NCBI GenBank assembly: GCA_051414845.1
Contig: CP183313.1
Span: 1,054,001-1,118,000 of the forward strand
Source: Simonsiella sp051414845
GTDB taxonomy: Bacteria > Pseudomonadota > Gammaproteobacteria > Burkholderiales > Neisseriaceae
Direction of reading: 5' to 3'
Length of the DNA stretch: 64,000 nucleotides
Below are positions 25,244 to 33,109 of the stretch, in pieces (within the stretch, counting starts at the first letter, position 1; each line of letters begins with the position of its first letter). Both the position numbers and the translations under genes were made by a program. The notes beneath the pieces are model-generated. The model was not told where the DNA came from. It worked only from the letters and a program-made list of their open reading frames with translations, and made no database searches.

Positions 25244-25603
25244 ATGAAATCATTATGGAAACCCGCTTTTTCATGCCCTTATTGCCATCAAATGTTTGCC
25301 CCCAAACAATTAACGCAAAAGCCATTTTCAGGCAGCCTAAAACCGTATCAGTTTACTCCCAAGCCCACGGTGCATTGTCCGCATTGTGATGGCGAATTGG
25401 TAGCGAAACTGTCTACAAAATGGCTCTGTTTGCTGATGATTGGCTTTGTTATCATGCTGCTCATACTTTTTATCAATGTATGGCAGCCTGAATTATTCAG
25501 CAAATGGGAAGAAAATTTATTCGGCTTGCTCGCCTTTGCTTGGTCTGGTTATTGTGCATTAAAAGTACAGCAATTGCTGGTTTATCACAAAAAAACGCAT
25601 TAA
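25244..25603 (+). CDS. zinc-ribbon membrane protein of unknown function
   Basis: A 119-residue protein with two CxxC pairs at the N terminus (CPYC and CPHC) that should form a small cytoplasmic zinc ribbon, followed by two membrane helices (WLCLLMIGFVIMLLILFIN and LFGLLAFAWSGYCALKV). A DUS lies in frame between the two CxxC pairs (PFSGSLKPYQ), lengthening the loop of the ribbon. The start follows AAAAGGAAACAAT. It is flanked by two other small unknown genes in the same direction and may share an operon with them. Function unknown. Confidence 0.75.
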   Translation: MKSLWKPAFSCPYCHQMFAPKQLTQKPFSGSLKPYQFTPKPTVHCPHCDGELVAKLSTKWLCLLMIGFVIMLLILFINVWQPELFSKWEENLFGLLAFAWSGYCALKVQQLLVYHKKTH

Positions 25604-25641
25604 ACTTTTTCAGGCAGCCTGAAAGCAAAAAGGAATAAAAC

Positions 25642-26139
25642 ATGCCCCAACCCATTGTTTTCAAAAATCATACTTGGCAATCACCTATCCGCGTGTATTT
25701 GCAATTTTTCGGCAAAAAATATTGGGCGTGGGTGCTGGCGTTGTGTGTGTTGCCGTTTATGGCATCTGCGTTTTATACGGCATGGCAAACGGGCAAAGGG
25801 ATTTTGTGGTTTTGGGCAATCGGTATGTTGGCATGCGTGGTGCCTGTGTTGTGGGGCAGCCGAAAGCCGCGTTTTTTGATTAGCGAAACACAATTAGTTG
25901 ATTTACAACATGGTTTTATTAAGCCGAAAATCATTGCATGGCGCGATGTAGTGGAAATCAGCGAGCCCATAATGGCAGGCGAATCTACGGGTTTATTGTG
26001 CGTGATTATTCAATATAAACAAAGTGATACCATCCGAAAATTGAATTTTCCCACGCAACATTATGCGTATGAAGATGTGATTTTATCGTCCGATGAAGTG
26101 ATTGAATTATTGCGATTTTTGCAACAACAGGCTGCCTGA
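25642..26139 (+). CDS. membrane protein of unknown function, stop codon within a DUS
   Basis: 165 residues: a short cytoplasmic start, two membrane helices (WAWVLALCVLPFMASAFYTA and GILWFWAIGMLACVVPVLWG), then a soluble C-terminal beta-rich domain (FLISETQLVDLQHGFIKPKIIAWRDV). The topology resembles small proteins with a PH-like domain, but no family is recognised with confidence. The gene ends CAACAACAGGCTGCCTGA, so the DUS supplies the AA residues and the TGA stop. The start follows AAAAAGGAATAAAAC. It is probably co-transcribed with the two preceding small genes. Confidence 0.72.
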   Translation: MPQPIVFKNHTWQSPIRVYLQFFGKKYWAWVLALCVLPFMASAFYTAWQTGKGILWFWAIGMLACVVPVLWGSRKPRFLISETQLVDLQHGFIKPKIIAWRDVVEISEPIMAGESTGLLCVIIQYKQSDTIRKLNFPTQHYAYEDVILSSDEVIELLRFLQQQAA

Positions 26140-26204
26140 AAGCACAGAAATCAAAATCTAAAAACATAGGCATTAATACTCGCACTAGAAAATTTTTATT
26201 GCAT

Positions 26205-27065
26205 ATGAACATTCAACCCAAGCCCCCTACTCTGTTACTCGTGCGCCCGCAAATGCGACAGGCGGCGGATTTGGCTGTGTGCGCGCGTTTGGGTTGGGAT
26301 GTGTTGCCGTTTGCACCTTTGCAGATTGATAGGCTGCCTGAAAATACGGCAGATTTATGGCGCGGTTTGCAGCTGGTGGATGTGGTGTTTTGGGTGAGTC
26401 CAACGGCGGTGGATGTGGCGTGTGAATTGCTGGCTGGTTTTTCAGGCTGCCATTTATGTGAACAGGATACAGCTTTCAGGCTGCCTGAATGTTTAGGTGA
26501 TGATTTAAATCCTCATGAAAAACAAGGCAATATGTTTTCAGGCTGCCTGAAAACGTTTTCGCAAACACATATCGCAGTGGGCAAGGCAACGGCGGCACGT
26601 TTGCGTGAATGTGGGGCGCAAAATGTATTGTTTAATGCATCGGGCAACGATAGTGAGGCGGTTTTGGATTTAGACTTGTGGACAAGGCTGCCTGAAAACG
26701 CGCGTGTGTTGATTGTGCGCGGCGAAAGTGGGCGCGATTGGTTGGCGCAGCAATTGGCACAGCGTGGTTGGCTGGTGGATGTGCTGGAGATTTATCGTCG
26801 CGTGCCATGTGCGCTGGATTGGGCGGCGTTTGAGCGGGTTAGTCCGCAAGCGGTTTGGGTGACGTCTAGCGAGTTGGCGCGCGAACTTTTTGCGCAAACG
26901 CCGCCAAAATTAGCGCAAAAGGTGCATTCCTTGTTATACTTCGCCCATCATGCGCGCATTGGCGATACTTTACGCAATTTGGGCGCGCAACAGGTTTTTG
27001 GTGCAGATGATTTAGAATCTGCGCTTAATTTATTGAATTTAAATGTTAAATTAAATGCTAGATAA
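26205..27065 (+). CDS. hemD: uroporphyrinogen-III synthase, with five in-frame DUS
   Basis: HemD closes and inverts ring D of hydroxymethylbilane to make uroporphyrinogen III. The first ATG is at 26205; TTG at 26199 is the only alternative. The family is weakly conserved, but the N terminus (LLVRPQMRQAADLAVCARLGWDVLPFAPL), VVFWVSPTAVDVA, HIAVGKATAARL, and the end (VWVTSSELARELF, AHHARIGDTLRNLGAQQV) fit. The HemX-HemY order downstream supports it. Five DUS are translated (RLPEN, FSGCH, FRLPEC, FSGCLK and RLPEN again), concentrated between the two lobes. The 286 residues are longer than the usual ~250. No hemC is adjacent. Identification is good. Confidence 0.88.
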   Translation: MNIQPKPPTLLLVRPQMRQAADLAVCARLGWDVLPFAPLQIDRLPENTADLWRGLQLVDVVFWVSPTAVDVACELLAGFSGCHLCEQDTAFRLPECLGDDLNPHEKQGNMFSGCLKTFSQTHIAVGKATAARLRECGAQNVLFNASGNDSEAVLDLDLWTRLPENARVLIVRGESGRDWLAQQLAQRGWLVDVLEIYRRVPCALDWAAFERVSPQAVWVTSSELARELFAQTPPKLAQKVHSLLYFAHHARIGDTLRNLGAQQVFGADDLESALNLLNLNVKLNAR

Positions 27066-27101
27066 GTTGCCAACTTGGCACTTGCGATTACGGAGCACAT
27101 T

Positions 27102-28505
27102 ATGAGCGACAATCAAACTAATCTGCCGCAAAACGAGCAGCCTGAATCTTCTGCTACGCCTGTAGCACAAATGCCTGCGATTGCTGCGGCACAAACGCAA
27201 GCTGATACCAAGCAGCCTGAAAATATGGCGACAAATGAGCGACCAATTGTGATTGAACAAAAAGGCGGCAGCGGCAAGGGCTTGGCAACGGGCGCACTGG
27301 TGTTGTCTTTGCTGGCTTTGGGCTGCGGTGGCTTTTTGTTTGTGCAAGGGCAAAATGTGTTGAAAAATCAAGAGTTGAAATTTGGCTCCGAATTGGACAA
27401 AGCGGCTTTGGGCAACAGTGAAAATGGTGTGTTGCTGCAAAATGCGTTGATGAAACAAGACGCTTTGAATGCACAAGTGGCGGCTTTGAGCAAATCGCAA
27501 GATGAGCAAACGCGCCGTTTGGACAGCGTGAACGCAGCATATGCGGAATTATTAAAAGGGCGTGTTAATTGGCTGGTAGATGAGGTTGAAGTAACACTGA
27601 ATGTGGCGTCGCAACAATTGTTGCTCTCGGGCAATGTGCCTGTGGCGGTGGGCGTGTTGGAAAATGTAGAACAGCGTTTAACCCGCTTTGAGCAGCCTGA
27701 ATTATTGCTGATTAAACAAGCCATTAGCCAAGATTTGGTGGCATTAAAAGAACGCCCTTATTTAAATGTGTCGGCAACCACTTTACGCATTGACCGTTTG
27801 CAAAGCGCGGTGGCGAGTTTGCCTTTAATGGTGGACGATACGCTGAAACGCCAAAACGCGCCTGAACCTGTGTCGCAAACAGGCAGTTTTTGGCAGCGTA
27901 CTTGGGAAAACACGGTGGGCATGGTCAAAGGCATGGTAGAAGTGCGCCGTTTGGAGAGCACCGACCAAATGTTGCTTGCGCCTGAACAGATTTATTTTGT
28001 GCGCGAAAATTTGCGTTTGCGTTTGCTGGATGCACGTCTTGCTTTGTTGCAACACAATGGCGAGGTGTATCAAGGCGATTTGAACGCGGTGGAAGCGACG
28101 ATTAAGCAGTATTTTGATGTGAATTCGCCCAATACACAGGCTTGGTTGAAAGAATTAAACGAGCTTAAATCATTGGAAGTGCGCATGGTTTCGGACGATG
28201 CGCTGAAAAACAGTTTGGCAGCGGTGCGCAATTATCAAAATAATGCGCGGACGGCGTTGCCTGTTGTGCTGCCTGAAAATACAGTAGCGAGTACGCCATC
28301 TTCTGCGGCTGTTGTCGCACCATCTGTAGCTGCCAATCAAGCGATATCGGCTGCTTCCAATCCTATGACAGATACGGCTTCTGCTCCTAAGACAGCTTCT
28401 GCGCCTTCGCCAAAATCAGCCAGCACACCAGCAGCCAAGCCTGCCACACAGCCAGCTGGCAAACCTGCTAGCGCACCAGCCAAATCAGAGGAGAAAGCAG
28501 CATGA
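27102..28505 (+). CDS. hemX: HemX-family protein (uroporphyrinogen-III C-methyltransferase-like in name)
   Basis: HemX is a membrane-anchored protein of the hem operon, often labelled uroporphyrinogen-III methyltransferase though it lacks the methyltransferase fold. The start at 27102 follows CGGAGCACATT. The 467 residues have a disordered N terminus, one membrane helix (GLATGALVLSLLALGCGGFLFVQ, residues ~57-80), then a helical periplasmic domain with WLVDEVEVTLNVASQQLLLSGN and YFVRENLRLRLLDARLALL, the HemX core. The last ~90 residues are low-complexity, rich in Ala, Ser, Pro and Lys (ASAPKTASAPSPKSAST). Its stop overlaps the hemY start by four bases (ATGA). Two DUS-like LPEN/QPEN words occur in frame. 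Confidence 0.9.
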   Translation: MSDNQTNLPQNEQPESSATPVAQMPAIAAAQTQADTKQPENMATNERPIVIEQKGGSGKGLATGALVLSLLALGCGGFLFVQGQNVLKNQELKFGSELDKAALGNSENGVLLQNALMKQDALNAQVAALSKSQDEQTRRLDSVNAAYAELLKGRVNWLVDEVEVTLNVASQQLLLSGNVPVAVGVLENVEQRLTRFEQPELLLIKQAISQDLVALKERPYLNVSATTLRIDRLQSAVASLPLMVDDTLKRQNAPEPVSQTGSFWQRTWENTVGMVKGMVEVRRLESTDQMLLAPEQIYFVRENLRLRLLDARLALLQHNGEVYQGDLNAVEATIKQYFDVNSPNTQAWLKELNELKSLEVRMVSDDALKNSLAAVRNYQNNARTALPVVLPENTVASTPSSAAVVAPSVAANQAISAASNPMTDTASAPKTASAPSPKSASTPAAKPATQPAGKPASAPAKSEEKAA

Positions 28506-29719
28506 AACAGTTGATTTGGATAATTGTATTGTTTGCCATTGCCATTGGTTTGGCGATGGCAGCGAAAACGTATAGCGGCAATGTGTTTATCGTGGTAGAA
28601 CACTATCTCTTGCGCATCAATCTGCATTTATTTGTTATCGGTTTGATTGCATCGGTATTCATGTTGTATTTGCTGATAAAACTGCTTGTTGGCGTATTGG
28701 CAACGCCCGAGCGCATGAGCCGTTTTGGTAAAAACCGCAAAAGCAATAAAGCCGCCGAAGCCTTAAATGCCGCAGGTTTAGCCTATTTTGAAGGTCGCTA
28801 CCAAGAAGCCGAACAAGCCGCTGCCAAAGTATTGGCAAACAAAGAAGCAGGCAATAACCGCATTCTCGCGCTGATGATTGGCGCACATGCCGCCGACCAA
28901 AGCGGCAACGCCGAGTTGCGCAACAAATACCTCACCGACATTTCAAGATTGCCTGAAAAACAACAACTTTCGCGTTACTTATTGCTTGCCGAAAGCGCCC
29001 TCAATCAACAAAATGAAGCCGAAGTGGACAGCAATTTAAAAGCCGCCGCACAAATCAATCCACGTTTAACGCGCTTGGTGCAGCTCCAATTGCGCCAAGC
29101 CGTCGCGCAAAACAACGCGCTGGAAATTTTGGATAAAACCGACAAATTGCGTCGCGCGGGTGCGATGAACGATGCAGAACAAAAAGGCTACACCGAACAC
29201 GCCTATCGCAGCTTGCTCAACATGGCAAGCGACAACGACAGCATGAAACTCGCGCTCAAACGCATTCCAGACCACATCAAAAACAGCACCTTAAATGTAG
29301 AAATCGCTGAAAAATACGAAAGTCTCGGCTTGTACGCGCAAGCGGTAAACTGGGTGGACAAACACTACCCCGCCAGCCGCAACGCGCAATTGCTGCCACC
29401 ATTCGTAGAAAGCGTACGCTACCTAGACGAACACGCGCAACGCAAAGCAATTGACACCGCCGACGCATGGCTCAAAGAAAGTCCACAAGACGCAAAATTG
29501 CTTATGCACTTAGGCGAATTGGCGTTCGGACAACAATTGTGGGGCAAAGCGCAAGGCTATTTAGAAGCCAGTCTCGCGATTGAGCCCAATAACAACGCCG
29601 CGCGTTTGGCATTGGCAAAAGTGTTTGACGAAACAGGTAACACGCAAAGCGCAAGCGAGCAACGCCGTTTGGTGTTGGCGCAGTTGAACGAAAGCGACAG
29701 CGAAACAACCGTTCCATAA
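28502..29719 (+). CDS. hemY: HemY-family protein
   Basis: HemY here is the proteobacterial inner-membrane TPR protein of the hem operon, not the protoporphyrinogen oxidase of Gram-positives. The 405 residues begin with two membrane helices (LIWIIVLFAIAIGLAMAA and LHLFVIGLIASVFMLYLLIKLL). A long cytoplasmic TPR-like helical part follows (ALNAAGLAYFEGRYQEAEQAAAKVL, LMHLGELAFGQQLWGKAQGYLEASLAI). The start overlaps the hemX stop, so translation is coupled. The role in heme synthesis is unclear in the family. A terminator follows, 75 bases downstream. Confidence 0.92.
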   Translation: MKQLIWIIVLFAIAIGLAMAAKTYSGNVFIVVEHYLLRINLHLFVIGLIASVFMLYLLIKLLVGVLATPERMSRFGKNRKSNKAAEALNAAGLAYFEGRYQEAEQAAAKVLANKEAGNNRILALMIGAHAADQSGNAELRNKYLTDISRLPEKQQLSRYLLLAESALNQQNEAEVDSNLKAAAQINPRLTRLVQLQLRQAVAQNNALEILDKTDKLRRAGAMNDAEQKGYTEHAYRSLLNMASDNDSMKLALKRIPDHIKNSTLNVEIAEKYESLGLYAQAVNWVDKHYPASRNAQLLPPFVESVRYLDEHAQRKAIDTADAWLKESPQDAKLLMHLGELAFGQQLWGKAQGYLEASLAIEPNNNAARLALAKVFDETGNTQSASEQRRLVLAQLNESDSETTVP

Positions 29720-29792
29720 AACCATTTCAGGCAGCCTGAACAATGCAGGAATGTTTTCAGGCTGCCTGAAAAGCAAAATTGAATCAAATGTA

Positions 29793-29825
29793 AATAAGGC
29801 GGATGAAATGTCCGCCTTATTTTTA
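29793..29825 (+). terminator. rho-independent terminator of hemDXY
   Basis: AATAAGGCGGA and TCCGCCTTATT form a stem with a TGAAATG loop, followed by TTTATC. Two DUS in opposite orientation lie just before it (29727-29772). The rest of the gap up to 30054 holds a GGAGGCGGCTCGCCTCC palindrome near 29922 and further DUS copies, and no gene. Confidence 0.88.
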
Positions 29826-30054
29826 TCTCTTAGATTTCTACTTATAAGTAACAAGCAAAATCTGCAAAACGCCCTATTCGCTTACTCAAAGATTTTCAGG
29901 CAGCCTGAAATCATAAATGGAGCGGAGGCGGCTCGCCTCCAAATCCGTTCATTTGAAGAAGCATTTTAATTATTACTAAGTGAATATATGGGCGCAAGCC
30001 ACGCCCATTCAAAATTTTAAAAAAATTCAGGCAGCCTGAAACTTTAAACACAAA

Positions 30055-31242
30055 TCACAATGTCCCCAAATACTTCACAAATGTCTGCACGCTCAACACC
30101 GCCATCGCCACCACGACAATCATGCCACAAATCGTCATCCACATCGGGTGTTTATAATCGCCAACAATCTTCGTTTTATAAGCCGCCAGCAAAATCAAGC
30201 CCAGCGAAATTGGCAAAATAAAGCCGTTTAACGCGCCCACCAGCACCAAAATTTGCGCAGGACGACCCACCGTCGCCAACACCGCCGTAGAAATCACAAT
30301 AAAACCAATAATCCACGCGTTTTTGTGTTGCTCAATTTTCGGGCTGAAACCTGAAATAAACGAAACGGACGTATAAGCCGCGCCAATCACAGACGTAATA
30401 GATGCCGCCCAAATCACCACGCCAAAAATCATCAAACCGATGTTGCCTGCAACGTGTTGAAACGGCGTTGCCGCAGGATTTTTCGGGTCAAGCGCAACGC
30501 CTTGCGACACCACGCCCAGCACCGCCAAAAACAGCACCACACGCATAATAGATGCAATCAAAATCGCTGATACGGAGCTTTTGTTCACTTCAGGCAAAGA
30601 TTCTTTGCCCTTAATGCCCGCATCCAGCAAACGATGCGCGCCCGCAAACGTGATGTAGCCACCTACTGTGCCACCCACCAGCGTAACAATCGCCACCGCG
30701 TCCAGCGTTTCAGGTACAAACGCGCGCATCGCCGCTTCGCCTATCGGCGGATTGGCTTGAAACGCAACGTACACGGTCAGTGCAATCATCACAAAACCCA
30801 TGATTTGCGCGAATTTGTCCATCGCCTTGCCCGCTTCTTTGAACAAGAAAATACCAATCGCGATAATGCCGCTAATAATCGCACCCGTTTCAGGAGATAC
30901 GCCAACAAGCAAATTTAAGCCCAAACCTGCACCGCCTACGTTGCCGATATTGAACGCCAAACCACCCATTACAATCAGCACAGCAAGCAAATAGCCAGCA
31001 TAAGGGAATACTTCATTGGCAATATCTTGCGCCCGCTTTTCGGATACCGCAATAATGCGCCAAATATTCAATTGTGCGCCGATATCCAGCAAAATGGACA
31101 GCAAAATTACAAAACCAAAACTGGCGGCGAGTTTTTGGGTAAACGTTGCCGTTTGCGTCAAAAAACCTGGTCCAATGGCAGAAGTTGCCATCAGAAAAGC
31201 CGCGCCGAGCAGGGCATTGCGGCGATTGGATTGTTGCGACAT
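30055..31242 (-). CDS. Nramp-like transporter of the YcsG type (metal motif absent)
   Basis: A 395-residue inner-membrane protein with about eleven helices and Nramp-family resemblance, starting AAFLMATSAIGPGFLTQTATF. In metal-transporting Nramps the first helix carries DPGN and the sixth carries MPH. Here the equivalent places read TQTATFTQ and AGAHRLLDAG, so the metal ligands are missing. It ends a minus-strand cluster with the 5-oxoprolinase genes pxpB, pxpC and pxpA, the same association as Bacillus subtilis ycsG with ycsF, kipI and kipA. A role in taking up 5-oxoproline or a related amide is a reasonable inference. The start follows AGGAGACTTATC. Confidence 0.85.
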   Translation of the reverse strand: MSQQSNRRNALLGAAFLMATSAIGPGFLTQTATFTQKLAASFGFVILLSILLDIGAQLNIWRIIAVSEKRAQDIANEVFPYAGYLLAVLIVMGGLAFNIGNVGGAGLGLNLLVGVSPETGAIISGIIAIGIFLFKEAGKAMDKFAQIMGFVMIALTVYVAFQANPPIGEAAMRAFVPETLDAVAIVTLVGGTVGGYITFAGAHRLLDAGIKGKESLPEVNKSSVSAILIASIMRVVLFLAVLGVVSQGVALDPKNPAATPFQHVAGNIGLMIFGVVIWAASITSVIGAAYTSVSFISGFSPKIEQHKNAWIIGFIVISTAVLATVGRPAQILVLVGALNGFILPISLGLILLAAYKTKIVGDYKHPMWMTICGMIVVVAMAVLSVQTFVKYLGTL

Positions 31243-31344
31243 GATAAGTCTCCTAAATAAAGTTTTTCTTGTTTAAAAAATGTGTCGTAGGTCGAGCATT
31301 TATGCCCAACAGTTGTTGTTTAAATTTTTCAGGCTGCCTGAAAA

Positions 31345-32067
31345 TCAAGCCAACCATTTCTCCGCATAACGCTTTCTTTGCGCCATGTGAATCTGCTTGC
31401 CCACAGGCAAAATTTTCCACGTCATTTTCAACGCGCCCGCATAAGTGCCAACATAATGCTCGCCATCGTCCGACACGCGAAAATAACCTTTATCCACTAA
31501 AGCCTGCATTTCACGCGCATGAAATTCGTGAAATTGCGCCACCATATTCGGCAACAAAGGCGCAGGCGTTTTACCCCATTTAGCGCGAACTTGACGAAAA
31601 CGGCTCAATAATTCGTTTACATTTTTCGCATCATCACATTGAATTTTTACCATGTTTTCATTGTTGGGAAACACACTTGTCTGGCTGCTGTTGGTTATTG
31701 CCAGCAAAGTGCCATCGGTATAGTGTTCATAAAACTCAACATAATCAAACTGCTTAGCGATTTGCGCGTTGGACATACTGATAATCGCCGCCACCACCGT
31801 TGTCGCTTTTTCGTGGCAATAGGTTGCGATATCGTTCCTAGTCGGACTCATGCTCGGCGTAAACAGCCTTTCCGACAACACAAACCCTGTCGCCATCATT
31901 TCCTGATGAAAACGCATAAATTCAGACGTTTGCCGCGCAAAAAATTCATCATGCGGCACGGGTTCAAATGCCCATTGGCGCGGCATTTTCATGCCTTTAA
32001 ACGCTATTTTTGCCAAAAAAGCATAATTTGCTAATAATAAAATTGGCACGAGTAGTAAAGATATCAT
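31345..32067 (-). CDS. hypothetical membrane-anchored protein
   Basis: Not recognised. The 240 residues begin with one hydrophobic helix (MISLLLVPILLLANYAFLAKIAF) that could be an uncleaved anchor, followed by a soluble domain with many aromatic and charged residues (HDEFFARQTSEFMRFHQEMMATGFVL, FYEHYTDGTLLAITNSSQTSVF, QFHEFHAREMQALVDKGYF). The mixed alpha/beta look is typical of an enzyme-like or binding domain but no motif stands out. It lies between pxpA and the Nramp-like gene on the same strand, with short repeats and DUS on both sides. Whether it belongs to the 5-oxoproline locus is unknown. Confidence 0.75.
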   Translation of the reverse strand: MISLLLVPILLLANYAFLAKIAFKGMKMPRQWAFEPVPHDEFFARQTSEFMRFHQEMMATGFVLSERLFTPSMSPTRNDIATYCHEKATTVVAAIISMSNAQIAKQFDYVEFYEHYTDGTLLAITNSSQTSVFPNNENMVKIQCDDAKNVNELLSRFRQVRAKWGKTPAPLLPNMVAQFHEFHAREMQALVDKGYFRVSDDGEHYVGTYAGALKMTWKILPVGKQIHMAQRKRYAEKWLA

Positions 32068-32166
32068 TTTGTTTTTTTTCTTTGTTTTTGGTTTAAAAAT
32101 ACTTTAGCTACGCTGAACTTCGTTTCAGGTAGCCTGAAAGAAACGATAAAAATATCACACAATCTG

Positions 32167-32236
32167 TGGAGCGCGGACGTCCCCGTTCGCCAAAAAATAC
32201 ACTCGATTCAATGCGGACGGGGACGTCCTCGCTCCA
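32167..32236. repeat. TGGAGCGCGGAC inverted repeat, copy 2
   Basis: TGGAGCGCGGACGTCCCCGT and GGACGGGGACGTCCTCGCTCCA are near-perfect inverted arms around ~25 bases. It matches the arms at 16601-16688 and lies just after the pxpA stop, where it could fold into a hairpin. Confidence 0.65.
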
Positions 32237-32248
32237 AGTTTCTTACTT

Positions 32249-32989
32249 TCAGGCAGCCTGAACTTTAATCCCATTTTCCGCCAACGCCGCGCGAATTTTA
32301 TCCGCAAATTCAAGCGCATGTTCCCCATCGCCGTGTAAACACACGCTGTCCGCTTGCACGACAACGCGGCTGCCGCCCACCGCTGTTACGCTACCCTCGC
32401 GCACCATTTGCAACACTTGCGCCACCGCTTCGTCGTCGCTGGATACTTGCGCATCGGGGCGCGAGCGTGGCACGAGCGAGCCGTCGGGCATGTAGCGGCG
32501 GTCGGCGAATACTTCGGAAATCACGCCCAAACCTGCTTGTTGCGCCGCCTGAATGTGCAGGCTGCCTGAAAGCCCCATCAGTTTCAGTTTCGGGTTCAAT
32601 TCGCTTATGGTTTCTGCAATTAAATCAGCCAGTTGTGTGTCTTTGGCGGATTGGTTGTACAACGCGCCATGCGGTTTCACATACGACAATTCCACGCCTG
32701 CCGCATCGCACAAGGCTTGCACCGCGCCCAATTGGTAGCGCAACCATGCGCGTAATTCGTCGGCGGGCAAATCCATGGCGCTGCGCCCGAAGTTTTCGCG
32801 GTCGGGAAAACTAGGGTGTGCGCCAACGCGAACGCCGTTTTTTTTCGACCAATCAAGGGCTTGGCGAATATCGTTTGCGCCGCCAGCGTGAATGCCGCAG
32901 CAAATGTTGGCGGACGTTACGCGTTGTAACAGGGCTTCGTCAATGCCGCAGCCTTCGGCTAGGTCAGCGTTTAAATCTACAATTAGCAT
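32249..32989 (-). CDS. pxpA: 5-oxoprolinase subunit A (LamB/YcsF family)
   Basis: PxpA acts with PxpB and PxpC to hydrolyse 5-oxoproline (pyroglutamate) to glutamate using ATP, removing a damage product of glutamine and glutamate. The 246 residues show the whole LamB/YcsF pattern: VDLNADLAEGCGIDEALLQ, SANICCGIHAGG, GAHPSFPDRENFGRSAM, YVKPHGALYNQ, EVFADRRYMPDGSLVPRS and the final CLHGDGEHALEFADKI. One DUS is in frame (LSGSLHIQAA). The start follows CAAGGAAAATCAAC. It is the third gene of the pxpB-pxpC-pxpA series, separated from pxpC by a GTAGGG repeat. Confidence 0.95.
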   Translation of the reverse strand: MLIVDLNADLAEGCGIDEALLQRVTSANICCGIHAGGANDIRQALDWSKKNGVRVGAHPSFPDRENFGRSAMDLPADELRAWLRYQLGAVQALCDAAGVELSYVKPHGALYNQSAKDTQLADLIAETISELNPKLKLMGLSGSLHIQAAQQAGLGVISEVFADRRYMPDGSLVPRSRPDAQVSSDDEAVAQVLQMVREGSVTAVGGSRVVVQADSVCLHGDGEHALEFADKIRAALAENGIKVQAA

Positions 32990-33012
32990 GTTGATTTTCC
33001 TTGTTTTATTGC

Positions 33013-33088
33013 GTAGGGTGTGTGCGACACGTACGCACGCGTTGGCTCATCGGAAAACACGTGCTTAGCTTTGCGCCACACATCCTAT
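33013..33088. repeat. GTAGGGTGTGTG repeat, copy 3 (diverged)
   Basis: Same family as 22616-22702 and 23591-23665: GTAGGGTGTGTGCGACACGT on the left, GCGCCACACATCCTATGC on the right. It separates pxpA from pxpC. Confidence 0.7.
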
Positions 33089-33109
33089 GCGGTTTTGTTT
33101 TCAGGCAGC

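Noticed and set aside
27102..28505. Uroporphyrinogen-III methyltransferase activity for HemX
   Set aside because: The SAM-dependent methyltransferase fold is not visible; only the HemX membrane protein pattern is.
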